Below, piece after piece: positions 25,192 through 33,372 of a DNA stretch of 64,000 nucleotides. How positions within the stretch are numbered: the stretch's first letter is position 1; each line of letters starts with the position of its first letter. The notes below the pieces were generated by a model. The model was not told where the DNA came from. It was given only the letters and a program-made list of their open reading frames with translations, and did not search any database. The position numbers and the translations under genes were made by a program. This DNA comes from CAURNT01 sp963539215 (lineage in GTDB: Bacteria > Fusobacteriota > Fusobacteriia > Fusobacteriales > Leptotrichiaceae), in contig CAUTJT010000006.1 of NCBI GenBank assembly GCA_963539215.1, positions 31,118-95,117 of the forward strand, written 5' to 3'.

Positions 25192-26070
25192 ATGAATAAT
25201 ATATTAAAAATATTGTTATTCTTGTTTTTACCCGTAATGATCTTTGCAGGAGCTAGTACTGAAGATATAATTTCAGTAATAAATCCTGATAAAAAATACA
25301 TAGCTTCAATAATAGATGAAGAAGCAAAAAGTCAGAATGTAAATGTTGATTTGATAATTGCGATTTTTTTGAGGGAATCACAATTTGAAAATCTAAACCC
25401 TAATTATTCTAATGCCGTTGGTATAGGACAAATGACTCCAGCAGCCTTTGAAACAGGTTTAATTAAAAGCGGTATAAGTAAAGAGGAATATAGTAAAATT
25501 TTAAATGAAGAATTTAAAGGGAATATAACAGCTATGAGAAAAAATGAAAAATTGAATATACAAGCTTCAATAGGTTTTTTGAAATGGCTATTAAATTATT
25601 ATGAAAATGATATGGGTGTAACAGCCTTATCATATAATACGGGTATTGGTAATGCCAATGCTATGCTAAATAATGGTAAAAATAAAGTGGAGGTTAAAGT
25701 AACACAAACTACATGGAATCAAGGAATACACTATGTATATGATGTAAGTGAAAAGGTTAAGATAATTAAAAAGCTTAGAGAGAACGATATTAATTCATTG
25801 ACTGATTATGATTTAAAATTATTAAAGAATGGAATTGATAATTTTGAAAATTCTGACAATAATTGGGTAAATGCTTTAACATATCTTAACGAATTTGATA
25901 AAAAAGAAGTATCTAATACTTTTGTTGATAATACTGTTGTTACAAGTACAACTATAAACAGAGAGGATATTAAAAAATCTGTGACTACGTTGATTGCAGG
26001 TTTATTAGCAATATATTATATGAAACCTTTGAAAAGAAGAGAAGAATATATTGATTTTTATCAAATATAA
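25192..26070 (+). CDS. Exported lytic transglycosylase (SLT / GH23-like)
   Basis: A peptidoglycan lytic transglycosylase. It has a signal peptide (residues 1-18, ending IFAGA). The SLT domain has the catalytic Glu62 in FLRESQFE, then the canonical AVGIGQMTPAAF and later LSYNTGIGNAN. The C-terminus contains a hydrophobic helix (TTLIAGLLAIYYM) followed by basic residues, so the protein may be anchored at both ends or have a retained C-terminal tail. The start at 25192 is favoured by GGAGG five bases upstream; the frame extends 22 codons further but through the promoter region. Length 292 aa. It acts on wall glycan in the same genomic area as the deacetylase. Confidence 0.88.
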   Translation: MNNILKILLFLFLPVMIFAGASTEDIISVINPDKKYIASIIDEEAKSQNVNVDLIIAIFLRESQFENLNPNYSNAVGIGQMTPAAFETGLIKSGISKEEYSKILNEEFKGNITAMRKNEKLNIQASIGFLKWLLNYYENDMGVTALSYNTGIGNANAMLNNGKNKVEVKVTQTTWNQGIHYVYDVSEKVKIIKKLRENDINSLTDYDLKLLKNGIDNFENSDNNWVNALTYLNEFDKKEVSNTFVDNTVVTSTTINREDIKKSVTTLIAGLLAIYYMKPLKRREEYIDFYQI

Positions 26071-26139
26071 GATCATTAGTGGGTAGTATGAGAATAAACT
26101 TTATGGAAATTTGGAGTTTAACTAAAAGTTAACCATTAT

Positions 26140-26178
26140 AAAAGAGAGGAAATTTTATTTTAATTTTTCCTCTCTTTT
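26140..26178. terminator. Bidirectional terminator between slt and membrane protein gene
   Basis: Thirteen-base stem AAAAGAGAGGAAA (26140-26152) / TTTCCTCTCTTTT (26166-26178) with an AT loop. The T-rich 3' arm serves the plus strand, and the region is four bases from the stop of the convergent gene. The 69 bases 26071-26139 before it hold nothing I recognise. Confidence 0.8.
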
Positions 26179-26181
26179 TAT

Positions 26182-26904
26182 TTAGTCATTTTTTATTTCA
26201 TTTTCTTCAAATTCATCTTTTTGATTGAATGCAAATGGTAAATACATTAATCTTATAGATAAAGTAAATAGTAAAATAAACACTACTTGATATACCCAAA
26301 ATGGTTTTATAAAATTAACTGCAGATATAATATAATCACTAGTATACATATAATTTGTTCCAAATGTATAGTTCCATATGAAAGATAAAATAATTAAACC
26401 AAAATAACCTACAGTAGCAGTTTTAAATCCTTTGTATGTGATTCTTTCATCAAGATGGATGAATCCAAATAATACGGCAAATATTTCAAGGAAATGAGTT
26501 GCCATAAATACGTGAGGATAAAATTGTGTATGATATATACCAAGTCCTGGTAATAATACTGCAAGTATTGCTCCTGAAAACCAAAAGTAGACTATATTAA
26601 AGAATACTCTTTTTCTTGTGATATAATAAATGCCAGCAAAAACAAGTGAAGCATTACATAAATGAAAAGGCATAGTATCATACCAAGGAGATTTTTCTAA
26701 AAATATTCTATAAAGAGAATCTCCGATTTTTGTAAATATCATCATATACCCTAGAAAGGTAACATATTTTCCTTTTTCATATCCTTTAAATATATAAGGT
26801 ATTAATAATAAAATTGTAATAATTATAACCCATATAATTAAATCATGAACATGTTCTGGAGAAAAATATGCTAATTCATATTGTCCTTGAGTAAATAAAT
26901 GCAT
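26182..26904 (-). CDS. TMEM164/YwaF-family (TIGR02206-type) integral membrane protein
   Basis: A six- or seven-helix membrane protein of 240 aa. The family hallmark PFHLCNAS is at about residues 79-86, with conserved GAILAVLLPGLG and HFLEIFAV downstream. The family is named after B. subtilis YwaF and eukaryotic TMEM164, an acyltransferase; the bacterial function is not established, so I claim only the family. The C-terminus is acidic and cytosolic by charge. Its ATG overlaps the mnmG stop by one base (TAATG), so translation is coupled to mnmG. It ends at the bidirectional terminator. Confidence 0.82.
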   Translation of the reverse strand: MHLFTQGQYELAYFSPEHVHDLIIWVIIITILLLIPYIFKGYEKGKYVTFLGYMMIFTKIGDSLYRIFLEKSPWYDTMPFHLCNASLVFAGIYYITRKRVFFNIVYFWFSGAILAVLLPGLGIYHTQFYPHVFMATHFLEIFAVLFGFIHLDERITYKGFKTATVGYFGLIILSFIWNYTFGTNYMYTSDYIISAVNFIKPFWVYQVVFILLFTLSIRLMYLPFAFNQKDEFEENEIKND

Positions 26905-28772
26905 TATTTATCACCACCTTTATTATTGAATAGTGCAATAAGTATAGCGATATCATTATATGTAACACCACTTATTCTTTGTGCTTGACCTATATTTTTA
27001 GGTTGAGTGTAACTTAACCCACTAATAGCTATATTTGATAGACCCTTAACTGATTCATAATCAAAATTAGAAGGTATTTCTATATTTTCTAGTTTTTTCA
27101 TTTTTTCTATTTGATTTCTTTCTCTTTCTATAAAAACTCTATATTTAGCTTCTATTTCTATTTGTTCTTTTGCTATAGAAGGTAGATTTTTAGTTTCTAT
27201 AAATTTAGATAAATTATTATAATTAATTTCTTTACGTCCTAAGAAATCAAATGCATTCATAACATTAGTATGAGAAGCATTTTCATCAATTTCCTTCAAA
27301 ATATTATTAGTCTCTATACTAGGATATATTTTTAATTCTTTTAATCTTTGAATTTCTTCTCTCATAATATTTATATTTTCTTCAAGTTCATTTATTTTTT
27401 CTTTAGGTAAAATTCCTATTTCTTTGGCTTTATCTAAAAGTCTTATAAATACATTATCTTGTCTTAACGTAAGTCTATATTCTGCACGCGAAGGAAGAAC
27501 TCTATAAGGTTCTGGTGTTTCTTTATTTATTATATCATCTATAAGAACTCCTATATACCCTTCATCTCTAGATATTATAATAGGATCAAGATTATCTATT
27601 TTTCTTACAGCATTAACTCCTGCAATAAAACCTTGTGCTGCTGCTTCTTCATATCCACTTGTACCATTTATTGTACCTGCTTGAAATAAGTTTTCTATAA
27701 TTTTAGATTCTAAAGAAAAATTAAGTTGATATGCAGGTATGAAATCATATTCTATAGCATAACCATATCTTAATATTTTAGCATTTTCAAGACCTTTTAT
27801 TGTACGTATTAGTTTTTCTTGAGCAAATGGAGGCATTGCTGTTGTAAATCCATTTACATAAATTTCATCACTTTCTATAGATTCTTGTTCTAAGAAAATT
27901 TGATGATCTGTTTTATCAGGAAAATTCATAATTTTTCTATCTAATGAAGGACAGTGACGAGGTCCTTTTGTATTTACTACCCCGGTTACTATAGGTGAGT
28001 ATTTTAATAATTCTTGTCCTACTTTAATAGTTTCTTTACTTGTAAATGTAAGCCAAGTTTCTAATGGTTTTTCAACTTTTGCTTCAGTTAAATAAGAAAA
28101 ATATCTAGGATGATCTTCACCTTTTAATTTTTCAAGTTTATCTATATCTATACTTTTTTTATCTATACGTGGAGGTGTTGCTGTTTGGTATCTTTCCATA
28201 TATATACCATATTTAACTAGGTTATCAGGTAAAGAATTACTTGCTTTTTCACCTTGTCTTCCAGCAGAATATTTAATATCACCTATTACATATTCTCCGT
28301 TTAAAAATGTACCTGTACATAAAACCACTGCTTTAGCTCCATATTCTATTCCAAGATTATCTATTACACCTACAACTTTATTATTATCTAAAATTAAATC
28401 TTCTACCATTCCTTGAATAACATCAAGATTTTCTTGCTTTTCTATAACTTCTCTCATTTTTATTCTATACCAATATTTATCAGCTTGTGCTCTTGTTATT
28501 TTTGCGGCTAATCCTTTAGTATGATTCAAGTTTTTAAGTTGTAGATTATATTTATCTATATGCATAGCCATTTGACCGCCAAGCATACCTATTTCACTCA
28601 CTATATGAGACTTACCAGGTCCTCCTATTGCTGGATTACAACTCATCATAGCTATATTATCAAGATAAATTGTGAAAAGAGCGGTTTTCTTACCTAGTCT
28701 TGCAGAAGCTAAAGCTGCTTCAACACCAGCATGTCCGGCTCCTACTATTATAATATCATAATTTTGTTTCAT
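26904..28772 (-). CDS. mnmG: tRNA uridine-34 carboxymethylaminomethyl synthesis enzyme MnmG (GidA)
   Basis: With MnmE, MnmG installs the cmnm5 group at U34 of several tRNAs, using FAD, NADH and methylene-THF. The FAD-binding Rossmann motif GAGHAGVEAALASARLG is at residues 11-27, followed by SCNPAIGGPGKSH and the family block KTKGxAAKIT-like HTKGLAAKITRAQ. YGYAIEYDFIP and TNGTSGYEEAAAQG are further conserved parts. Length 622 aa is normal. It lies between the HAD phosphatase (10 bases upstream) and the YwaF-like gene, and is apparently transcribed from the promoter at 29763-29791. MnmE is not in the window. Confidence 0.97.
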   Translation of the reverse strand: MKQNYDIIIVGAGHAGVEAALASARLGKKTALFTIYLDNIAMMSCNPAIGGPGKSHIVSEIGMLGGQMAMHIDKYNLQLKNLNHTKGLAAKITRAQADKYWYRIKMREVIEKQENLDVIQGMVEDLILDNNKVVGVIDNLGIEYGAKAVVLCTGTFLNGEYVIGDIKYSAGRQGEKASNSLPDNLVKYGIYMERYQTATPPRIDKKSIDIDKLEKLKGEDHPRYFSYLTEAKVEKPLETWLTFTSKETIKVGQELLKYSPIVTGVVNTKGPRHCPSLDRKIMNFPDKTDHQIFLEQESIESDEIYVNGFTTAMPPFAQEKLIRTIKGLENAKILRYGYAIEYDFIPAYQLNFSLESKIIENLFQAGTINGTSGYEEAAAQGFIAGVNAVRKIDNLDPIIISRDEGYIGVLIDDIINKETPEPYRVLPSRAEYRLTLRQDNVFIRLLDKAKEIGILPKEKINELEENINIMREEIQRLKELKIYPSIETNNILKEIDENASHTNVMNAFDFLGRKEINYNNLSKFIETKNLPSIAKEQIEIEAKYRVFIERERNQIEKMKKLENIEIPSNFDYESVKGLSNIAISGLSYTQPKNIGQAQRISGVTYNDIAILIALFNNKGGDK

Positions 28773-28782
28773 TTTTCCTCCT

Positions 28783-29742
28783 TTAAAGAGTTAAACTTTT
28801 TTCTTCAGATATGAAAATACCTAGATTTTCATTTACGCATTGTTTTATGTATCTTTTATCAGATATATTTAATAAATTTTTGAATTGATCCATACGATTT
28901 CTATCTATTAAAATAGAAATTTTAGTATTTTCAAATCCAGTAAGCATATCAAAATCTCCCATACTATCTCCAGCTACTATTATTGGATCTTTATTATATT
29001 TAGATTTAAGAATACTATCTATTATTATCTTTTTATCTAGACTAGAAATTTTTAATTCATTTTTATCAAGTAAACCATTAAAAATGTTATTTTTATTAAC
29101 CATTTTTTTAGCATATATTTTAGCAATATATTTTTCTAAAGGTTTTAGTACAGATTCTACTACTTCTAAAGTAGAAGCAGATATTATATATACATCTATA
29201 CCGTTATTATATAATTGTTTTATTAGTTCACTCATTTCATCTGCAATTTTTAATCCTATTTTATACGTAGAAATATTATCTTCATATATCCAATTTTCAG
29301 TTCCAAAATCAGAATTAGAGTGATAATTTATAGCTTCATTGATTAGTGTTTGCAATTCAGAGTAATTCATATTTTTATATGAAAAGTAAATATTTAAGTC
29401 AAATTTATCGTACTTAAAGTATAAATATTCTACAAAATCTGAAAAATTTGCTAAAAACTCTAAGTATTCCATACTATTAATGTCTTTATTGTATGCTTTT
29501 TCAAATATATCACAAAATGAATTTATTATTAAACTATCATTTGGAAATTCTGAATTTAAAAAACTCCTTAATTCAGAAGCTGTAATTTTAAATTTTTTAA
29601 ATTTTAGTAAATAGTGTATTAATGCAAATTGTATGTCATTCATAAGTATAGTATTATCACAATCGAATACAGCATAATTTCCACTATTTTTATATTTTTC
29701 AATTACTTCATTTATTCTATTTTCTAATTTTTTATTCCACAT
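28783..29742 (-). CDS. HAD-superfamily phosphatase (phosphoserine phosphatase-like subclass)
   Basis: A cytosolic HAD phosphatase of 319 aa. Motif I is FDCDNT with nucleophile Asp27 and Asp29. Motif II is the Ser of YIISAST, a Lys serves as motif III, and motif IV is VAGDSMGDFDML. The long helical insert between motif I and motif II (residues ~50-160) is the C1 cap and determines substrate, which I cannot predict; relatives include phosphoserine and phosphocholine phosphatases. It is the first gene of the HAD-mnmG-membrane-protein operon, with a short leader of about 14 bases and GGGAG before the ATG. Confidence 0.85.
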   Translation of the reverse strand: MWNKKLENRINEVIEKYKNSGNYAVFDCDNTILMNDIQFALIHYLLKFKKFKITASELRSFLNSEFPNDSLIINSFCDIFEKAYNKDINSMEYLEFLANFSDFVEYLYFKYDKFDLNIYFSYKNMNYSELQTLINEAINYHSNSDFGTENWIYEDNISTYKIGLKIADEMSELIKQLYNNGIDVYIISASTLEVVESVLKPLEKYIAKIYAKKMVNKNNIFNGLLDKNELKISSLDKKIIIDSILKSKYNKDPIIVAGDSMGDFDMLTGFENTKISILIDRNRMDQFKNLLNISDKRYIKQCVNENLGIFISEEKSLTL

Positions 29743-29762
29743 TTTAATTTCTCCCTTCGTAT

Positions 29763-29791
29763 ATTATACAATAAAACTTTTTTAAATTCAA
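29763..29791 (-). promoter_or_regulatory. Promoter of HAD phosphatase-mnmG operon
   Basis: On the minus strand: -35 TTGAAT (29791-29786), 17-base spacer, perfect -10 TATAAT (29768-29763). The spacer contains AAACTTTTTTAAA, a motif also found upstream of the adh gene. From 29743 to 30014 there is no gene; this stretch holds this promoter, the divergent one at 29944-29972 and an imperfect AACTT-N5-AAGTT inverted repeat at 29817-29831. Confidence 0.75.
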
Positions 29792-29943
29792 ATTGTAAAA
29801 ATATATAGATTATTTTAACTTGATAAAAGTTGAAATAAAATTCATGATAATTTTTTAAATTAAAATCTAATTATTTATGGCTTGAATAGCTAAGTGTATA
29901 AAATATATATCTTTTTTATTTTTACAATAATAAAAAAACTACC

Positions 29944-29972
29944 TTGTAAATTGAATAAATAGGGTATATAAT
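29944..29972 (+). promoter_or_regulatory. Promoter of RHH protein gene
   Basis: -35 TTGTAA (29944-29949), 17-base spacer, perfect -10 TATAAT (29967-29972). The start site would be near 29979, giving a leader of about 36 bases before ATG 30015. Confidence 0.7.
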
Positions 29973-30014
29973 GTTTTTAAGGTGATAGTTTTTCTTTATT
30001 TGATTGGAGGAGAT

Positions 30015-30221
30015 ATGAGTATTAAAAAAGGTAGCAAAAGAACTTGGGATATTTGGAAAAATAAAAAAACAAGTGAGTTAAGAGTTGTTAATGTTGGCCT
30101 TAGATTAAATAAAGACGAGCATAGAAGACTACAAGAAGTTAAAGAAAAAACACAGTATACTACAGCACAGATTTTGTTGATTGGTATCAACTACATTGAG
30201 AATAATGAAGTAAAACTATAA
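30015..30221 (+). CDS. Small ribbon-helix-helix (MetJ/Arc-like) protein, 68 aa
   Basis: A basic 68-residue protein. Residues ~24-33 (VVNVGLRLNK) form a possible beta-strand, followed by two helices (DEHRRLQEVKEK and TTAQILLIGINYI), which is the order of a ribbon-helix-helix DNA-binding fold. The first 22 residues are basic and Trp-containing (KGSKRTWDIWKNKK). The ATG is supported by GGAGGAG just upstream; the frame continues 11 codons earlier but without a ribosome site. It is a single-gene transcript with its own promoter and terminator. RHH proteins repress operons or serve as antitoxins or relaxosome factors; there is no toxin or mobilisation gene beside it, so a chromosomal regulator is likeliest. 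The function is unproven. Confidence 0.7.
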   Translation: MSIKKGSKRTWDIWKNKKTSELRVVNVGLRLNKDEHRRLQEVKEKTQYTTAQILLIGINYIENNEVKL

Positions 30222-30227
30222 TCTTAT

Positions 30228-30260
30228 ATTAGAGAGGGTAAAACCTCTCTAATTACTTTT
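30228..30260 (+). terminator. Terminator after RHH gene
   Basis: Ten-base stem ATTAGAGAGG (30228-30237) / CCTCTCTAAT (30244-30253), loop GTAAAA, followed by the T-rich TACTTTT. Confidence 0.75.
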
Positions 30261-30294
30261 ATAATTATTTGAATAAAGTTATTAAATGTGATAA

Positions 30295-30347
30295 TATAAT
30301 CGTATGAAATATGATTTAAAAGAAGGTAGAATATTTCTACCTTCTTT
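30295..30347 (+). promoter_or_regulatory. mvk promoter -10 and 5'-leader hairpin
   Basis: A perfect -10 TATAAT lies at 30295-30300 (best -35 TTGAAT at 30269 with a long 20-base spacer). Just downstream in the transcribed leader is a perfect 12-base stem AAAGAAGGTAGA (30319-30330) / TCTACCTTCTTT (30336-30347) with a five-base loop. It lies between the promoter and the mvk Shine-Dalgarno. It could be a stabilising 5' hairpin or a weak attenuator; the following sequence TATATATA is not T-rich. Confidence 0.5.
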
Positions 30348-30366
30348 ATATATAATAGGAGGTAAA

Positions 30367-31194
30367 ATGTCTAATGCCAAAGCCATATTATTTGGGGAGC
30401 ATTCAGTAGTTTATGGTAAAAATGCTATAGCCATACCTTTATTGAATATGAAATTAAAAGTTAACCTGATAAATGATTATATATATGAAAATAATCATAT
30501 TAAATTTATAAAAGAATTAATAAAAAGTGAATATAATATTGAAGATGAAATTTATATAGAAGTTGTTTCAAATATTCCAGAAGGAAGAGGACTTGGGTCA
30601 TCTGCAGCTCTTGCTAAAGCATGTGTAATAGCTTTTGAAAATAAGTATGGAATAAATATTAACACTAAAGAAATAATGAATAAGTCAGAAGAATATGCTC
30701 ATGGTAAGTCCAGTGGATTAGATACATCTGTAATATTATCTTCAAAACCTATTATTTTTAATAAGAATAAAGGAAGTGAAAAATTTGATTTTTCTTTAGG
30801 AGCGTATTTGTTAATAGTAGATACTGGAGTTAAAGGGTTTACTAAAATTGCTGTGGATCATGTTAAGGATAATTATATTAAATATTATAGAAATATAGAA
30901 AATCTTGGTAATATATCTGATATGGCAAAAGATTGTATAATAAAATCTAATTTAGAAGAAATAGGTAAACTTATGAAAGAAGCCCAAAAAAACTTAAGAG
31001 AAATGTCTTTATCTAATCAAAAAATAGATGATATAATAAAATGTTTAGATGATTATTCTTTAGGTTCAAAAATTACAGGTTCAGGAATGGGAGGCTGTGT
31101 AATATCTCTTTTTAAGGATCTTAGTTGCATAGAAGATGTAAAAAAAATATTAAAAGAAAAGGGTGTAGAAAATCTATGGATAGAGGATATATAA
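30367..31194 (+). CDS. mvk: Mevalonate kinase
   Basis: A GHMP-fold kinase that phosphorylates mevalonate, the first step of the lower mevalonate pathway to isopentenyl diphosphate. The N-terminus AILFGEHSVVYGKNAIAIP is typical of mevalonate kinases, including the GEH substrate motif. The glycine-rich ATP loop is PEGRGLGSSAALAKA, and the C-terminal GHMP motif is GSGMGGCVISL. Length 275 aa from ATG 30367, which is preceded by AGGAGG; the frame continues 21 codons upstream through the leader hairpin and is not used. mvaD overlaps its end by 19 bases, showing tight coupling. The call is clear from motifs and the gene order mvk-mvaD-mvaK2. Confidence 0.93.
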   Translation: MSNAKAILFGEHSVVYGKNAIAIPLLNMKLKVNLINDYIYENNHIKFIKELIKSEYNIEDEIYIEVVSNIPEGRGLGSSAALAKACVIAFENKYGININTKEIMNKSEEYAHGKSSGLDTSVILSSKPIIFNKNKGSEKFDFSLGAYLLIVDTGVKGFTKIAVDHVKDNYIKYYRNIENLGNISDMAKDCIIKSNLEEIGKLMKEAQKNLREMSLSNQKIDDIIKCLDDYSLGSKITGSGMGGCVISLFKDLSCIEDVKKILKEKGVENLWIEDI

Positions 31195-32069
31195 ATATAG
31201 CTATAATAAAATATTGGGGTAAAAAAACTTTTAACCCATATTTAATACCATTTCAAGGTAGTATTTCTGTTAGATCAAATAGACTTTATACAGATACTGA
31301 ACTTTTATACTCTGATGAAGACGAATTCTATTTAAATGGAATTAAACAAAGTGAAAAAGAAACAGAAAAGGTATTTGCTTTTATTGATAAGGTTAAACCA
31401 GATAGAACTAAATTAAGAGTAAATAGTATAAATAAAGTACCTACAGCTGCAGGTTTGGCTTCTAGTGCTAGCGCATATTGTGCATTAACTAAAGCAATTA
31501 ATAGATATTTTAAACTAAATTTAAGTACAGAAGAAATGGCTAAAATTTCAACTCAAGGTTCAGGATCTGCAGGTAGAAGTTTCTATAATATCTGTGCTTT
31601 TGATAAAGAAGGTAATATTTATGAATTAGAAACAGATTTAAAATTAAAAATGTTGGCTATAGTTGTAAGTAAATCTAAGAAAAAAATTCCATCAAGAGAT
31701 GCTATGAAATTATCTGTTGAAACTTCAACTATATTTAATCATTGGGTAGAAAGAGCAAATAAAGATTTTGAAAAAATGAAAGAATATTTAAAGAATAATG
31801 ATTTTGATAAAATTGGTAAAATAATGGAATCTAATACTATAACTATGCATAATACAACTTTTAAATCTAACCCTTCTTTTTCTTTTTTAACAAAAGAAAC
31901 TTACCAAGTTATAAAAAAAATAAAGAGGTTACGGAATAAATATGGTGTAAAAATGTATTTTACTATGGATGCTGGTCCTAATGTTAAAATACTTTATTTA
32001 GAAAAAGATGAAGAAAGAATTTTAAAAATTTTACGTGAAAATATTGAATTGGAGTTGCTATTATGTTAG
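31176..32069 (+). CDS. mvaD: Diphosphomevalonate decarboxylase
   Basis: MvaD uses ATP to decarboxylate diphosphomevalonate to isopentenyl diphosphate. The N-terminal YINIAIIKYWGKK is diagnostic, followed by the ATP loop TAAGLASSASAY, GSGSAGRSFYNI, and the late MDAGPNVKIL that carries the catalytic Asp. Length 297 aa from ATG 31176; the 19-base overlap with mvk and the weak AAAAGGG site suggest translational coupling. A longer frame starts at 31125, but its 17 extra basic residues are inside the mvk sequence and absent from the family. Confidence 0.94.
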   Translation: MDRGYINIAIIKYWGKKTFNPYLIPFQGSISVRSNRLYTDTELLYSDEDEFYLNGIKQSEKETEKVFAFIDKVKPDRTKLRVNSINKVPTAAGLASSASAYCALTKAINRYFKLNLSTEEMAKISTQGSGSAGRSFYNICAFDKEGNIYELETDLKLKMLAIVVSKSKKKIPSRDAMKLSVETSTIFNHWVERANKDFEKMKEYLKNNDFDKIGKIMESNTITMHNTTFKSNPSFSFLTKETYQVIKKIKRLRNKYGVKMYFTMDAGPNVKILYLEKDEERILKILRENIELELLLC

Positions 32070-32935
32070 AAAAAGCAGGTTCAAAGTTATATATAGCTGG
32101 AGAATATGCTATACTTAGACCAAATTCATATAGTATAGTATCATATATTCCCAAATATACGTATTTGGAGTTAAAAGATAATGATGATAAACTTGAGATA
32201 TTTAGTTCTATTGAAGATAAGGATAATTTGATATTAAGATTAATATATTTTTTAGAAGAAAAATATATGTTAAAATTTAGATATATGTATAGATATACTA
32301 CTGAGTTGTATACTCATGGAAAAAAATTGGGTCTAGGATCTTCTGCTTCTATAGTTGTTGTAACTATAAAAGCCATACTTAATAAAAATAATATTATATT
32401 TAATAGTTTGGATATATTTAAGATAGCTATAGATTTTATGATAAAGGAAAATATTTCAGGTTCTTTTGGTGATATTGCATGTATTTGTTTTGAAAATACT
32501 ATATTATTTAAATCATCTGATAGAATAAATAGAGCTTATGAAATTAAAACTTTGGATATATATTCAAATATATTGATAGAAGCTATATGGACTGGAGTTT
32601 CTGCTTCTACATCTAAATTGATAAAAAATATAGATGTTAATAGTGATGTTTTTGTTGATTTTTCGAATAAATCAAATACATTAGTATGTGATTTAGTTAT
32701 TGAATTTATAAATAATGATTTTGAACAAGTAAAAAATATATTGAAAAAATTATCAGATAATTTAAAAATTTTAGATGAGAAATATAAAATAGGAATATAT
32801 AATAATACAGTTGAAGAAAAATTATCAAAATATGATGTTTCTAAAATATCTGGAGCAGGTGGAGGAGACTATATACTATCTTTTAAAAATAATGTTGACA
32901 AAGTTAAATTACAAATTAAATTGGAGGAAGAATGA
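32063..32935 (+). CDS. mvaK2: Phosphomevalonate kinase
   Basis: A GHMP kinase that converts phosphomevalonate to diphosphomevalonate. It has AGSKLYIAGEYAIL at the N-terminus, the ATP loop GKKLGLGSSASIVV, SGSFGDIACI, and the C-terminal SGAGGGDYILSF. Length 290 aa, shorter than typical bacterial phosphomevalonate kinases of 330-360. It overlaps mvaD by seven bases and the next gene by four, so the three kinases/decarboxylase are one operon. This completes the lower pathway, but HMG-CoA synthase and reductase and IPP isomerase are not in the window. Confidence 0.9.
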   Translation: MLEKAGSKLYIAGEYAILRPNSYSIVSYIPKYTYLELKDNDDKLEIFSSIEDKDNLILRLIYFLEEKYMLKFRYMYRYTTELYTHGKKLGLGSSASIVVVTIKAILNKNNIIFNSLDIFKIAIDFMIKENISGSFGDIACICFENTILFKSSDRINRAYEIKTLDIYSNILIEAIWTGVSASTSKLIKNIDVNSDVFVDFSNKSNTLVCDLVIEFINNDFEQVKNILKKLSDNLKILDEKYKIGIYNNTVEEKLSKYDVSKISGAGGGDYILSFKNNVDKVKLQIKLEEE

Positions 32936-33372
32936 AAAAAATATATTTAATTTTATTGTTGGTTATTATAACTAGCGTAACGAGAGCTTTAGATAGAAAT
33001 GAATTAAAAATTACTAAAGATTTTAATAGTATTTCATATATAGCTTTTTATGAGCCAGATACATCATCTAATTTTAAAAAAGAATATGGTGTTGGATTTG
33101 AGATGGGGGAAGTGGATAACAAAAATCTTACTAGAAAATATATTTCACCTTTAATTTCTATGAATGTTAATGGTAAATTAAGAGCAGACCTTAAAATATA
33201 TTCTGGTGCTAATGTTGGATATATACAATATTTAGATAATAATGATACTGAAAATAAAGTTAATTTAAAAGTTTTCCTTGGGTTGACATATTTTGATAAG
33301 ATTGATGTTCAGATTTCAAGTTCAACGACTAAACTTTTAAATGCTGGATTTGGAATTAGGCTTGGGAAATAG
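32932..33372 (+). CDS. Unknown small exported protein, 146 aa
   Basis: I do not recognise this protein. It has a signal peptide (residues 1-19, ending TRALD) and then alternating hydrophobic/polar strands (ISYIAFYEPD, YGVGFEMGE, LKIYSGANVGYIQYL, NLKVFLGLTYF, KLLNAGFGIRLGK). This pattern and the final Gly-rich strand suggest a small beta-barrel or beta-sandwich in the outer membrane or periplasm. It overlaps the mvaK2 end (ATGA) and its ribosome site GGAGGAAG lies within that gene, so it is the last gene of the mevalonate operon. It ends in the shared terminator hairpin. Confidence 0.7.
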   Translation: MKKIYLILLLVIITSVTRALDRNELKITKDFNSISYIAFYEPDTSSNFKKEYGVGFEMGEVDNKNLTRKYISPLISMNVNGKLRADLKIYSGANVGYIQYLDNNDTENKVNLKVFLGLTYFDKIDVQISSSTTKLLNAGFGIRLGK

